Source: JAGRGG01 sp965217265 | GTDB taxonomy: Bacteria; Pseudomonadota; Alphaproteobacteria; Geminicoccales; Geminicoccaceae | Reading direction: 5' to 3' | Assembly: GCA_965217265.1 (NCBI GenBank) | Contig: CBDCHP010000013.1 | Span: 124,001 to 188,000 of the forward strand | DNA length: 64,000 nt | Shown: one piece after another, positions 34,778 to 43,756 of the stretch | Layout: every line of letters begins with the position of its first letter | Numbering within the stretch: position 1 is the stretch's first letter | Translations under genes and position numbers: made by a program | The notes under the pieces: model-generated | Told to the model about the DNA's origin: nothing | The model's input: only the letters and a program-made list of their open reading frames with translations | The model's database searches: none

Positions 34778-35989
34778 TCAAGCCGCCGCACCGCCGCGCG
34801 TCAGCCGGAGTGCGACGAGCGAGCCCAGCGCGAACAGCGTCATGCCGAGCGCCATCGGCAGCGCCGAGCCGATCTGGATCGAGCCGATCACCTGCACGGC
34901 GAGCGAGGCCATGCCCATTTGTAGGCACATGCCGAGCCCCGAGGCGGAGCCCGCCATGTTGGGAAAGCAGCCGACCAAGCCCGCCTGGGCGTTGGGCATG
35001 ACGAGCCCCTGGCAAAAGGCGCTGAAGCCCATCGGCACGAAGATGCCGGCGAGGGTGGCGCCCAGGAGGAGCGTGTCGGCGAGGAGGACGAGGCAGCCGA
35101 GCAGGACGCCGATCACGCCGAGCTTGATGACCCGATCGAGGCCGAACCTCGCCGTGATCCGCGTCGAGGCGAAGTTGCCCAGCACGTAGCCGCCGGAGAC
35201 AGCGATGAACAGGACGCCGTAGGTCGAGGTCTCCTGCCCCATCATCTCGATGACGATGTAGGGCGCGCTGGCGAGGAAGGCGAAGTAGGTCGAGAACGAG
35301 CAGGCGACGACGAGGGCGTAGCCCAAGAACCGCTTCGAGCGGGCGATGGTCTTGAAGTCGTTCAGCATCGCGAGCGGACCGGCCGCCCGGTGCGCCGCGA
35401 CGTGCGCCGTCTCGCGCAGCGCCAGCGCGGCGGCGACGAGGACGGCGCCGCCGATCGCGGCGCTCAGCCAGAAGACGACGTGCCACTCGAAGGCGTCGAC
35501 GAGGAAGCCGCCGATCGTCGGCGCCACGGTCGGGGCCAAGACCATCGCCATCGTCACGTAGGCGATCATCGCGGCGGCGCGCTCGGGGGGATAGAGGTCG
35601 CGCAAGATCGTGCGCGAGAGGACGAGCCCGACCCCGCCGCCGGTCGCCTGGACGACGCGGGCGAGGATCAGGACCTCGATCGAGGGCGCGACGGCGCACA
35701 AGACGCTCCCGACGACGAAGAGGGCGACGCCGAACAGCACCGTCGGCCGCCGCCCGACCCGGTCCGAGACGGGGCCGTAGATCAGCGAGGTGAACGCCAC
35801 CGTCAGGGTCGAGAGGCTGAAGGTCAACTGCGCCTCAGAGGCACTCGCCTGATAGGCCGCTTGGATCATCGGCAGGGCCGGCAGGAAGATCTGTAAGGCG
35901 AAGGGGGCCAGCGCCGTCGCGGCGATCAGCGTGGCGAGCAGGGCGCCGCTGCCGCTCGACTTGGTTACACCCCCGACCTCGATTGCCAT
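34778..35989 (-). CDS. Bcr/CflA family MFS drug efflux transporter
   Basis: This 403-residue, 12-TM protein has family landmarks: FALQIFLPALPMIQAAY in TM1, YGPVSDRVGRRPTVLFG in the TM2-3 loop and RVVQATGGGVGLVLSRTILR in TM4. Bcr/CflA pumps export drugs or dipeptides using the proton gradient. It lies upstream of serC in the same direction; the two may be cotranscribed or separated by the serC leader. The substrate is unknown. Confidence 0.9.
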   Translation of the reverse strand: MAIEVGGVTKSSGSGALLATLIAATALAPFALQIFLPALPMIQAAYQASASEAQLTFSLSTLTVAFTSLIYGPVSDRVGRRPTVLFGVALFVVGSVLCAVAPSIEVLILARVVQATGGGVGLVLSRTILRDLYPPERAAAMIAYVTMAMVLAPTVAPTIGGFLVDAFEWHVVFWLSAAIGGAVLVAAALALRETAHVAAHRAAGPLAMLNDFKTIARSKRFLGYALVVACSFSTYFAFLASAPYIVIEMMGQETSTYGVLFIAVSGGYVLGNFASTRITARFGLDRVIKLGVIGVLLGCLVLLADTLLLGATLAGIFVPMGFSAFCQGLVMPNAQAGLVGCFPNMAGSASGLGMCLQMGMASLAVQVIGSIQIGSALPMALGMTLFALGSLVALRLTRGGAAA

Positions 35990-36164
35990 GAATAGTCCTT
36001 ACATCAAATCGTAGCGCACCGGTATCAGCTAGGTTGGGCGACGGCGAACACCAAGGCTCGGGCGCACAACCCTAACCCGCGTTCGACGCACGGCCGGCCT
36101 CGTCATCGAGCGATGCCCGTGCTATCTGAAAGCCCTCGCGCCCGATCCTGTCCGGAGCCCCGTC

Positions 36165-37142
36165 TTGCCGACCCAGCCCCCCGTCCGCCACCCGCTCCAG
36201 GTCATGCTGGCCAACCCGCGCGGCTTTTGCGCCGGCGTCGATCGGGCGATCGAGATCGTGAAGGAGGCCCTGCACAAGAACGGCCCTCCCGTCTACGTCC
36301 GCCACGAGATCGTCCACAACAAGCACGTCGTCGAGGATCTGAGGCGCCAGGGCGCCGTCTTCGTCGAGGAGCTTGACGAGTGCCCCGACGACGCGGTCGT
36401 CGTCTTCTCGGCGCACGGCGTGCCCAAGTCGGTCCCGGCCGAGGCGAAGCGGCGCAAGCTCCTGTTCGCCGACGCCACCTGCCCGCTCGTCTCCAAGGTC
36501 CACCGCGAGGTCGAGCGCCACGTCAGGGGGGACCGCACCGTCCTGCTGATCGGCCACGCCGGCCACCCCGAGGTCGAGGGCACGATGGGCCAAGTGCCCA
36601 GCGGCGCCGTCCTCCTGGTCGAGACCGTCGAGGACGCGCGCAACGTCGAGGTGTCCGATCCCGTCCGGCTCGCGTTCGCCACCCAGACCACGCTCTCGGT
36701 CAACGACACCGCCAGCATCGTCGCGGCGCTGCGCGAGCGCTTCCCCGCCATCGAGGGGCCGCGCAACGAGGACATCTGCTACGCCACCTCGAACCGTCAG
36801 CAGGCGGTCGCCGGCATGGCGGCGGGCGTCGACCTCGTCCTCGTCGTCGGCGCGCCAAACTCGTCCAACTCGCGCCGCCTCGTCGAGGTGGCGCTGCAAA
36901 ACGGCTGCGCCGCGGCGAAGCTGATCCAGCACGCCGGCGAGATCGACTGGAGCGACCTGGAGGGCTGCGGCACGATCGGCCTCACCGCCGGCGCCTCGGC
37001 GCCCGAGCTCCTGGTCCAGGACGTGATCTGGGCGTTGCGCGAGCGCTACGAGGTCCGCGTCACCGACGTGACCACGGCCGAGGAGAACGTCACCTTCCGT
37101 GTGCCGCCGGTTCCCGTGCGGGAGCGCGAAGCCGTCGGCTGA
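36165..37142 (+). CDS. ispH: 4-hydroxy-3-methylbut-2-enyl diphosphate reductase
   Basis: This 325-residue [4Fe-4S] enzyme is the last step of the MEP isoprenoid pathway. Cluster cysteines are Cys22 (NPRGFCAGVDRAI), the one in FADATCPLVSK and the one in EDICYATSNRQQAV. TTG 36165 is the likely start (PTQPPVRHPLQVMLANPRG); a start at Met14 would be shorter. The order ispH-thrB-rnhA is conserved in many alphaproteobacteria. Confidence 0.96.
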   Translation: MPTQPPVRHPLQVMLANPRGFCAGVDRAIEIVKEALHKNGPPVYVRHEIVHNKHVVEDLRRQGAVFVEELDECPDDAVVVFSAHGVPKSVPAEAKRRKLLFADATCPLVSKVHREVERHVRGDRTVLLIGHAGHPEVEGTMGQVPSGAVLLVETVEDARNVEVSDPVRLAFATQTTLSVNDTASIVAALRERFPAIEGPRNEDICYATSNRQQAVAGMAAGVDLVLVVGAPNSSNSRRLVEVALQNGCAAAKLIQHAGEIDWSDLEGCGTIGLTAGASAPELLVQDVIWALRERYEVRVTDVTTAEENVTFRVPPVPVREREAVG

Positions 37143-37149
37143 CGCCGCG

Positions 37150-38112
37150 ATGGCGGTTTACACCCTACTCGAACGGGGCGAGGTCGAGGCCCTGCTCGAA
37201 GGCTACGACCTTGGCGCCTACGTCGCGCACGAGGGCATCACCGAGGGCGTCGAGAACTCGAACTTCCTCCTGCTCACCGAGCACGGCCGCCACATCCTCA
37301 CCGTCTACGAGCGCCGGGTCGATCCGGCCGACCTGCCGTTCTTCTTGGGCCTCATGCACCATCTAACCGACCGGGGCATCCCCTGTCCGCTGCCGATCGC
37401 GAACCGGGCCGGATCGGCGCTCGCGGCCGTGCGCGGCAAGCCGGCCGCGATCTTCGGCTTTCTCGAAGGGCGTTGGCCGCGACGGATCACGCCGGAGCGC
37501 TGCAGGGCGCTGGGTCGAACGCTCGCCGACCTGCACGCCGCAGGCAGGGGGTTCGATCGCGCCCGCGCCAACGCGCTCGCGATCGACGCCTGGGCGCCTT
37601 TGTTCGCCCAATGCCTGCAGAGCGCCAGACCCGTCCCGGACGGCCTGCGGCAGGAGGTCGAGGCCGCCTTGGGCCACCTGAGGGCGTCCTGGCCGCGCGG
37701 GCTGCAAGCCGGGGTGATCCACGCCGACTTGTTCCCCGACAACGTCTTCTTCGAGCGCGACGCCGTCACCGGCGTGATCGACTTCTACTTCGCCTGCAAC
37801 GACCTCCTCGCCTACGACCTCGCGATCTGCCTCAACGCCTGGGTCTTCGAGCCGAACGGCGAGTTCAACCTGACCAAGGCCCGCGCCCTCGTCGAGGGCT
37901 ACGCCGGCCGCCGCGCCTTGCCGCGGGCCGAGCGCGACGCCCTGCCGATCCTGTGCCAGGGTGCCGCGCTGCGCTTTCTCCTCACCCGCCTCTACGACGA
38001 ACTGAACCAAGTCGAGGGCGCCAACGTGAAGGTCAAGGATCCGACAGAATACCTGCGCAAGCTGCGCTTCTTCGCCACCAACGCGGCACCGGGCCTGCTC
38101 GGCCTTGAGTGA
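37150..38112 (+). CDS. thrB: Homoserine kinase (APH-fold type)
   Basis: This 320-residue kinase phosphorylates homoserine in threonine synthesis. It belongs to the choline-kinase/APH-fold ThrB found in alpha- and gammaproteobacteria, not the GHMP type. Motifs: EGVENSNFLLLTEHGRHILT, VIHADLFPDNVFFE (Brenner motif with catalytic Asp) and GVIDFYFACNDLLAYDLAI. It starts seven bases after ispH and overlaps rnhA by eight bases. Confidence 0.95.
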   Translation: MAVYTLLERGEVEALLEGYDLGAYVAHEGITEGVENSNFLLLTEHGRHILTVYERRVDPADLPFFLGLMHHLTDRGIPCPLPIANRAGSALAAVRGKPAAIFGFLEGRWPRRITPERCRALGRTLADLHAAGRGFDRARANALAIDAWAPLFAQCLQSARPVPDGLRQEVEAALGHLRASWPRGLQAGVIHADLFPDNVFFERDAVTGVIDFYFACNDLLAYDLAICLNAWVFEPNGEFNLTKARALVEGYAGRRALPRAERDALPILCQGAALRFLLTRLYDELNQVEGANVKVKDPTEYLRKLRFFATNAAPGLLGLE

Positions 38113-38551
38113 GGCGGACGCGGTCGTCGAGGTCTTCACCGACGGGGCCTGCAGCGGCAACCCCGGCCCCGGCGGCTGGGGCGTCGTCCTGCGCTACAAG
38201 GGCGTCGAGCGCGAACTGTCCGGCTTCGAGCCGCTGACGACCAACAACCGCATGGAACTCATGGCCGCCATCGCCGCGCTCGCAACCCTGAAGCGGCCGA
38301 TGCGGGTCCGGCTCACGACCGACAGCGCCTACGTCCGCTCAGGCATCAGCACGTGGCTGCCGAACTGGCGCCGGCGCGGCTGGAAGACGGCCGACAAGAA
38401 GCCGGTCAAGAACCAGGATCTGTGGCAGGCGCTCGACGCCGCCGCATCGACGCACACCGTCGAGTGGCTCTGGGTCAAGGGCCACGCCGGCCACGCCGAG
38501 AACGAGCGCTGCGACGCGCTGGCGAGGGCGGCGATCCGGGCGGGACGGTGA
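38105..38551 (+). CDS. rnhA: Ribonuclease HI
   Basis: This 148-residue RNase H cleaves RNA in RNA-DNA hybrids. Catalytic acids are visible: Asp13 (VFTDGACSGNPGPGGWG), Glu51 (NNRMELMAA), Asp73 (LTTDSAYVRSGI) and the C-terminal Asp in ENERCDALARAA, with His in VKGHAGHAEN. The TTG start lies inside the thrB 3' end. The TGA stop is the first triplet of R10. Confidence 0.96.
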   Translation: MSEADAVVEVFTDGACSGNPGPGGWGVVLRYKGVERELSGFEPLTTNNRMELMAAIAALATLKRPMRVRLTTDSAYVRSGISTWLPNWRRRGWKTADKKPVKNQDLWQALDAAASTHTVEWLWVKGHAGHAENERCDALARAAIRAGR

Positions 38552-38700
38552 ACGCTTCGCGTGCGCTCGCCGCGGGGGCTTTTTTCTCTTCTTTTTGCAA
38601 GTGTTAACCTAAAAAATTGGCCTCAATGCCGAGGGCCAGTCTCGGACAAAAGCAAAAAAGAGAAAAAAGAAGGCCGCGCGGCAGCGCACGCGAAGCGTTC
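38549..38700. repeat. Palindromic intergenic element R10 (full length)
   Basis: It lies between the convergent rnhA and peroxiredoxin genes and supplies the rnhA stop (TGA 38549-38551). The left inner arm is type B-like (GTGTTAACCTAAAAAATTGG) and the right is type A (CTCGGACAAAAGC). Centre: TTGGCCTCAATGCCGAGG. The peroxiredoxin stop falls just outside its right tip (GCGTTC). Confidence 0.85.
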
Positions 38701-38702
38701 TC

Positions 38703-39188
38703 TCACAGCAGTTCGAGCAGCCGATCCGCTCGGCTCACGTCCACCTTAGGCGGTGCCTCCTCGACGGCGAGGTGCTTGACGACGCCGTCCTCGACGATCA
38801 TGGCGTAGCGCCTGGAGCGGGTGCCGAGGCCGAAGCCGGAGCCGTCGAAGTCGAGCCCGATCGCGCGGGTGAAGGTGGCGTTGCCGTCGGACAGGACGAG
38901 GATCTCGTCGTTGATCCCGCTCGCCTTCTTCCAGTGGTCGAGGACGAAGGCGTCGTTGACCGCGACGCAGGCGATCGTGTCGACGCCCTTCGCCTTCAAG
39001 GCGTCGTGGTTCTCGATGTAGCTCGGCATGTGCTGGTTGTGGCAGCTCGGCGTGAAAGCGCCCGGCACGGCGAACAGCACGACCTTCTTACCGGCGGTCA
39101 AATCGCCGACCGTGACGTCGTCGATCCCTTCCTCGCCCGCGACCTTGAAGGTCGCGTCCGGCAGCCTGTCACCCACCTTGATCGTCAT
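38703..39188 (-). CDS. Peroxiredoxin (Prx5/AhpE-like, atypical 2-Cys or 1-Cys)
   Basis: This 161-residue thiol peroxidase has the peroxidatic Cys in VPGAFTPSCHNQHMPSYIEN and the Prx5-type start KVGDRLPDATFKV. Only this cysteine and CVAVNDAFV later in the chain stand out, so the resolving mechanism is open (glutathione or glutaredoxin is usual in this group). A peroxiredoxin near rnhA is common in alphaproteobacteria; here it is convergent rather than co-directional. Confidence 0.92.
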   Translation of the reverse strand: MTIKVGDRLPDATFKVAGEEGIDDVTVGDLTAGKKVVLFAVPGAFTPSCHNQHMPSYIENHDALKAKGVDTIACVAVNDAFVLDHWKKASGINDEILVLSDGNATFTRAIGLDFDGSGFGLGTRSRRYAMIVEDGVVKHLAVEEAPPKVDVSRADRLLELL

Positions 39189-39323
39189 CGCGGCATTTCC
39201 TCGTTCGTCGTTGGTTCGACCAAGATCGTCCGCCCGCGTCCGGTCGGCAAGCCTTGTCGGCAAAGTTCGCCTGCGCGCGCTTCGGGGTTGTGACGGTGCG
39301 GCCGGACTCCTATCTCTGGACCC

Positions 39324-39899
39324 ATGCGCACGATCGAGGCCCAAGACAACCACCTCACCGGCACGCTCTTGGTCGCGATGCCGACCATGTCCGACGAGCG
39401 TTTCGCGCGCTCGGTGATCTACGTCTGCGCCCACTCGGACGACGGGGCGATGGGCCTCGTCGTCAACAACGTCTCGCCCGAACTCGATTTTGGCCACATC
39501 GTCGACCAGCTCGGCATCGAGGCCAAGGGCGACGCGGGGCGCATCCCGGTCCACCTCGGCGGTCCGGTCGAGAGCGGCCGGGGCTTCGTCCTCCACACGC
39601 CCGACTACGTCCACGACAGCACGCTCGTCATCGACGAGGGCTTCGCGCTCACCGCGACCGTCGACGTCTTGCAGGCGATCGCTGGCGGCGAAGGACCAAA
39701 CCGGCTCCTCTTCGCGCTCGGCTACGCCAGCTGGGCACCGGGCCAGCTCGACGGCGAGATCCAGCAAAACGGCTGGCTCGTCGTTCCGGCCGATCAGGAG
39801 ATCGTTTTCGCGGGCGAGCCCAACTTAAAGTGGCAGCGCGCCTTCGCCAGCCTCGGCGTCGATCCGTCCCTGCTCTCAACAAGCGCCGGCCACGCCTGA
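39324..39899 (+). CDS. YqgE/AlgH family protein
   Basis: This 191-residue protein matches the UPF0301 family: LTGTLLVAMPTMSDERFARS, then VIYVCAHSDDGAMGLVVNN, VHLGGPVESGRGFVLH and FALGYASWAPGQLDGEIQQN. AlgH was named from alginate regulation in Pseudomonas, but the molecular function is unknown. It starts 135 bp from the divergent peroxiredoxin gene and ends three bases before R11. Confidence 0.93.
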   Translation: MRTIEAQDNHLTGTLLVAMPTMSDERFARSVIYVCAHSDDGAMGLVVNNVSPELDFGHIVDQLGIEAKGDAGRIPVHLGGPVESGRGFVLHTPDYVHDSTLVIDEGFALTATVDVLQAIAGGEGPNRLLFALGYASWAPGQLDGEIQQNGWLVVPADQEIVFAGEPNLKWQRAFASLGVDPSLLSTSAGHA

Positions 39900-39901
39900 T
39901 T

Positions 39902-40053
39902 TTAACGCTTGCGCGTGCGCTGCCGCGCGGGCTTTTTCCTCCTTTTTTTCAGTGTTAACAAAGATGGCTAGCCGCAACGCCGAGGGCCAGCCTCGGACAA
40001 AGACAAAAAAGAGAAGGAAGAGCCCGCGCGGCAGCGCACGCGCAAGCGTTCAT
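39902..40053. repeat. Palindromic intergenic element R11 (full length)
   Basis: It lies between the co-directional algH-like and fliW genes. Arms: TAACGCTTGCGCGTGCGC and GCGCACGCGCAAGCGTTCA. The left inner arm is type B (CAGTGTTAACAAAGATGG) and the right is type A (CCTCGGACAAAGAC). Centre: CTAGCCGCAACGCCGAGGGC. The algH stop lies just outside. Confidence 0.85.
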
Positions 40054-40150
40054 CTTCCTCAGCCCCAAGATAGCAAACGCCGCGTTAACCTTGGTTTCAT
40101 CAATTAAGCCTAGAAAGTCTCTTGCAAGAGATATCCACATGGAGTTGAGG

Positions 40151-40657
40151 ATGCGTGTTGAGACTCTCGATGGCGGTGTGCCGGAGACGTTGACGATGAA
40201 CGAAGACAAGGGCGCGCTGCCGACGCGCTACGGCCCGATGCCGATCGTGCCCGAGCGGCAGGTCGAATTCCACGGCGGGCTGCCGGGCTTTCCCGGCCTT
40301 GAGTGGTTCCAGGTCGGGCCGCTGCCGCGCGGCGACACCGGCATGATGCTGCTGCAGTCGATCGACGACCCCGACGTCGGCTTCCTGCTCAGCCCGATGG
40401 ACCTGACGACGTCGTTCATCGCGCGCGAGGATTCGGACGCGGTCTGCCGCGACTTGGGCATCGCGCCGGGCGATTTGTCGCTGATGGTGATCGTCAGCGT
40501 CCGCCGCGCGGACGCGGGCATCGAGACCTTCGTCAACCTGCGGGCACCCTTGTTCATCGACACCCGCCGCCGCGTCGGCGCGCAGGTCGTCATGCAAAAC
40601 GACCGCTACCCCTTGCGCCTGAAGATCGACGGGCGCGCGCCCGGCGCCGCCGCTTGA
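40151..40657 (+). CDS. fliW: Flagellar assembly factor FliW
   Basis: This protein of about 168 residues has FliW motifs: VEFHGGLPGFPGLEWFQV, MMLLQSIDDPDVGFLLSP, ETFVNLRAPLFIDTRRR and GAQVVMQNDRYPLR. FliW binds flagellin and antagonises CsrA in other bacteria; no csrA or flagellin gene is visible here. ATG 40151 has GGAG at six bases. Starts at 40139 or 40197 are also possible, and the N-terminus is longer than usual either way. motAB lie 6 kb away. Confidence 0.85.
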   Translation: MRVETLDGGVPETLTMNEDKGALPTRYGPMPIVPERQVEFHGGLPGFPGLEWFQVGPLPRGDTGMMLLQSIDDPDVGFLLSPMDLTTSFIAREDSDAVCRDLGIAPGDLSLMVIVSVRRADAGIETFVNLRAPLFIDTRRRVGAQVVMQNDRYPLRLKIDGRAPGAAA

Positions 40658-40828
40658 GTCGCTGAATCCGGCCTCGGCAGGTCGTCCCTCTTGTACGTAG
40701 GACCTGCCGCGGCCGCTTCATCGTCGTGAAAACCCCGTTGTTCACCCCGCGATCCGCCTGCTAAGCCTGTCGTCAACACCGCCCGCCGCGGCGGTGACGA
40801 GAAGGCAGATTGGCAGGGAGACGAACGC

Positions 40829-42895
40829 ATGGCGATTCGAGGCGGGATTTTTCTGGCGCTCGCGGGCGGGCTCCTGGCGCCGCTCGCGGCCGAGGCCGGG
40901 CCGATCGAGACGGGCTCCGTCGCCTGCACCCGCTACGACGGGGCCGAGGACGACCTGCTGACCGCGGGCCTGGGCGCCACCGGCCTCGCCGGCCCCGCCC
41001 CCGTCTTCGCCGATCCGGCGCGACCGACGGCGGACGAGTTGCGGCGGCTCGCGATCTACAGCAACTATCGGGCATTGGTCGACATCAGCCCGGGCGGCGG
41101 CTACGGCCGGCTCTACGGGCCGACGCTCACCAACGGCGGCGGCGCGGGCGAGGACGGCAAGGTCGCTGGGCTGGAATGCCTCGCCTACACAGATGCGCCG
41201 CAGAACGTCACGCTGATGGTGCAGGTGCCCGACACGTTCGACGCGCAGGCACCTTGCATCGTCGCCGCGCCGTCCTCGGGCTCGCGCGGCGTCTACGGCG
41301 CCATCGGAACGGCGGGCGAGTGGGGCCTGACCAAGGGCTGCGCCGTCGCCTACACCGACAAGGGTACGGGCATCGGCGCGCACGACCTGAGCGACGACAC
41401 GGTGAACCTGATCGACGGCGAGCGCGCCGACGCCGACACCGCCGGCGATGGCTCGAACTTCACCGCCGGCTTTGCGTTTGGCGATCAAGCGACGTTCGCG
41501 CGCAACACGCCGCACCGCTTCGCCTTCAAGCACGCCCACAGCCAGACCAACCCGGAAAAGGACTGGGGCCTGTTCGTCCTCGATTCGATCGAGTTCGCTT
41601 TACAGATCCTGAACGAGGAGGTCGGCGGGCGGACGTTCGACGCCGACAACACCCTCGTTATCGGCTCTTCAGTCTCGAACGGCGGCGGCGCCTCAGTCAG
41701 GGCGGCCGAGGCGGACGACGCCGGCCTGATCGACGGCGTCGCCGTCTCGGAGCCGAACGTCAACCCGCGCTACGCCGACTTCGCCATCCGTCAGGGCGAC
41801 GGGCCGGCGCTCAAGGACCACAGCCGCCCGCTCTACGACTACACGACGCTGCTCAACCTCTACCAGGGCTGCGCCAATCTGGCGCCCGAGAACCGGGCGG
41901 CACCCTTGAACCTCGTGCCGGCCGAACTCGGAGAGAACCGCTGCCGGGCGCTCGCCGCCGTCGGCCTGATCCGCAAGGGGACGATCGCAGAGCAGGCGAC
42001 GCACGCGCAGGCGATCATCAACGACTACGGCATCTTGGAAGAGCAGAACTTTCTGCAGCCCTCGCACTGGTTCCTCTACGTGCCGCAGGGCATCGCCGTC
42101 ACCTACGCCAACGCCTACGCCCGCTATTCCGTGCGCGGTAACTTATGCGGCTACAGCTTCGCCCCGACCGGGCCGGACGGGCGGCCGACGGCGCTCAGCC
42201 CCGAGGCCGAGGCGCTTCTGTTCGGGACCGCGAACGGCATCCCGCCCACCGCCGGCGTCAACCTCGTCAACAACCGCGCCTTAGGCGGGCCTCTGGAGGA
42301 CCGGGTCTCGGTCTCGCCCTCGACCGGGCTTGCCGATCAGAACTTCGACGGTGCCCGCTGCCTGCGCTGGCTGTGGGACGACGCGGCCGGCCTCGATCCC
42401 AAGACGCGCGCCATCGTGAGCGAGGGGCTGCAACGCCGCGTCGCGCGCGGGGTCGAGGCGATCCTGGCCGACGGCGACCTCGGCGGCCGGCCCGCCGTCT
42501 TCGTCACCGGCCGCTCGGACGCGATTCTGCCGCCGAACCACACTTCGCGTCCTTACGTCGGCCTGAACCGCACCGTCGAGGGCGAGGCGAGCGGCCTGCG
42601 CTACTACGAGGTCCTGAACGCCCAGCACCTCGACACGCTCAACGCCCAGCCGGGCTTTGACGTGCGCTACATCCCCTTGCACCACTACTTCATCCAGGCC
42701 CTCGACCTCGTCTACGCCGCACTCAGCGACGGGACCGAGCTGCCGCCGAGCCAAGTCGTGCGCACGGTGCCGCGCGGCGGCGAGCCGGGTGCGGCGCCCC
42801 CGATCACGATCGAGGCCAATCTGCCGCCGATCAAGGCCGCCCCCGCCGCCGACGCGATCGACTTTAGCCGCGGCGTGCTGCACATTCCCGAGTAG
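40829..42895 (+). CDS. D-(-)-3-hydroxybutyrate oligomer hydrolase family protein
   Basis: This 688-residue secreted hydrolase has signal peptide MAIRGGIFLALAGGLLAPLA. The 3HBOH family signature around the nucleophile is visible (VIGSSVSNGGGASVRAAE). Upstream it has RALVDISPGGGYGRLYGP and VAAPSSGSRGVYGAIGTAGE. Enzymes of this family cleave 3-hydroxybutyrate oligomers released from PHB. The C-terminal His is probably in HYFIQALDLVY or LNAQHLDTLNA. An alpha/beta hydrolase gene follows after 18 bp, probably in the same operon. Confidence 0.85.
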   Translation: MAIRGGIFLALAGGLLAPLAAEAGPIETGSVACTRYDGAEDDLLTAGLGATGLAGPAPVFADPARPTADELRRLAIYSNYRALVDISPGGGYGRLYGPTLTNGGGAGEDGKVAGLECLAYTDAPQNVTLMVQVPDTFDAQAPCIVAAPSSGSRGVYGAIGTAGEWGLTKGCAVAYTDKGTGIGAHDLSDDTVNLIDGERADADTAGDGSNFTAGFAFGDQATFARNTPHRFAFKHAHSQTNPEKDWGLFVLDSIEFALQILNEEVGGRTFDADNTLVIGSSVSNGGGASVRAAEADDAGLIDGVAVSEPNVNPRYADFAIRQGDGPALKDHSRPLYDYTTLLNLYQGCANLAPENRAAPLNLVPAELGENRCRALAAVGLIRKGTIAEQATHAQAIINDYGILEEQNFLQPSHWFLYVPQGIAVTYANAYARYSVRGNLCGYSFAPTGPDGRPTALSPEAEALLFGTANGIPPTAGVNLVNNRALGGPLEDRVSVSPSTGLADQNFDGARCLRWLWDDAAGLDPKTRAIVSEGLQRRVARGVEAILADGDLGGRPAVFVTGRSDAILPPNHTSRPYVGLNRTVEGEASGLRYYEVLNAQHLDTLNAQPGFDVRYIPLHHYFIQALDLVYAALSDGTELPPSQVVRTVPRGGEPGAAPPITIEANLPPIKAAPAADAIDFSRGVLHIPE

Positions 42896-42913
42896 AAAGG
42901 AGCGGCCAAGGTT

Positions 42914-43756
42914 ATGCGCGAAGCGAGCACCGTCGTCGAAGCCGACGGTTTGAGTGCCGAGATCGCGTGGCTCGACTGGGGCGAGGAGGGTGCCAAGCGC
43001 ACCGTCGTCTGCGCCCACGGCCTCACCCGCAACGCGCACGACTTCGACCGCTTGGCCACGGCGTTGCAGGACCGGTGTCGGGTACTCGCCGTCGACGTGC
43101 CGGGCCGCGGCCGCAGCGCCCGGCTGCCCGACCCGACCCAGTACACCGTGCCGGTCTACGCCGGCCTGCTCAAGGCGTGGCTCGACCGCCTCGGCCTTGC
43201 CAGGGTCGATTGGATCGGAACCTCGATGGGCGGGCTGATCGGCATGACGCTGACGGCCGCCGACCCCGCCCGCGTCGATCGCCTCGTCCTGAACGACATC
43301 GGCGCCTTCATCCCCAAAGCCGGCCTCGAACCGCTCGCGGCCTACGTCGGCCTCGACCCCCGCTTCGCCTCGCTCGACGAGGCCGAAGCCTACCTGCGCC
43401 GCGTCCACGCGCCGTTCGGCCCCTTGAGCGACGCCGACTGGCGCCACCTCGCCGAGCACGGCGTCGTTCGCGACGACGACGGCTATCGGCTGCGCTACGA
43501 CCCGGCGATCACCGTCCCGGGCGGCGAGGACGGTGTCGAGGACATCGACCTCTGGCCCCTCTACGAGGCGATCTCCTGCCCGACGCTCCTCTTGCGCGGG
43601 GCGAACAGCACCCTGCTCGACGCCGAGACGGCGGACGCGATGACCCGGCGCGGGCCGAAGGCCACCCTCGTCACCTTCGAGGGCATCGGCCATGCCCCGG
43701 CCCTGATGGCACTCGACCAGATCGCGGCGATCGAGACGTTCTTGAGGGTGGGTTGA
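42914..43756 (+). CDS. Alpha/beta fold hydrolase
   Basis: This 280-residue cytoplasmic serine hydrolase has nucleophile elbow DWIGTSMGGLIGMTL, oxyanion motif VCAHGLTRNAHDFD, and an acid/His pair toward the end (LLRGANSTLLDAETAD and FEGIGHAPALM). AAAGGAG lies upstream of the ATG. It follows the 3-hydroxybutyrate oligomer hydrolase and may act on the same or related esters. The substrate is not predictable within this superfamily. Confidence 0.88.
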   Translation: MREASTVVEADGLSAEIAWLDWGEEGAKRTVVCAHGLTRNAHDFDRLATALQDRCRVLAVDVPGRGRSARLPDPTQYTVPVYAGLLKAWLDRLGLARVDWIGTSMGGLIGMTLTAADPARVDRLVLNDIGAFIPKAGLEPLAAYVGLDPRFASLDEAEAYLRRVHAPFGPLSDADWRHLAEHGVVRDDDGYRLRYDPAITVPGGEDGVEDIDLWPLYEAISCPTLLLRGANSTLLDAETADAMTRRGPKATLVTFEGIGHAPALMALDQIAAIETFLRVG

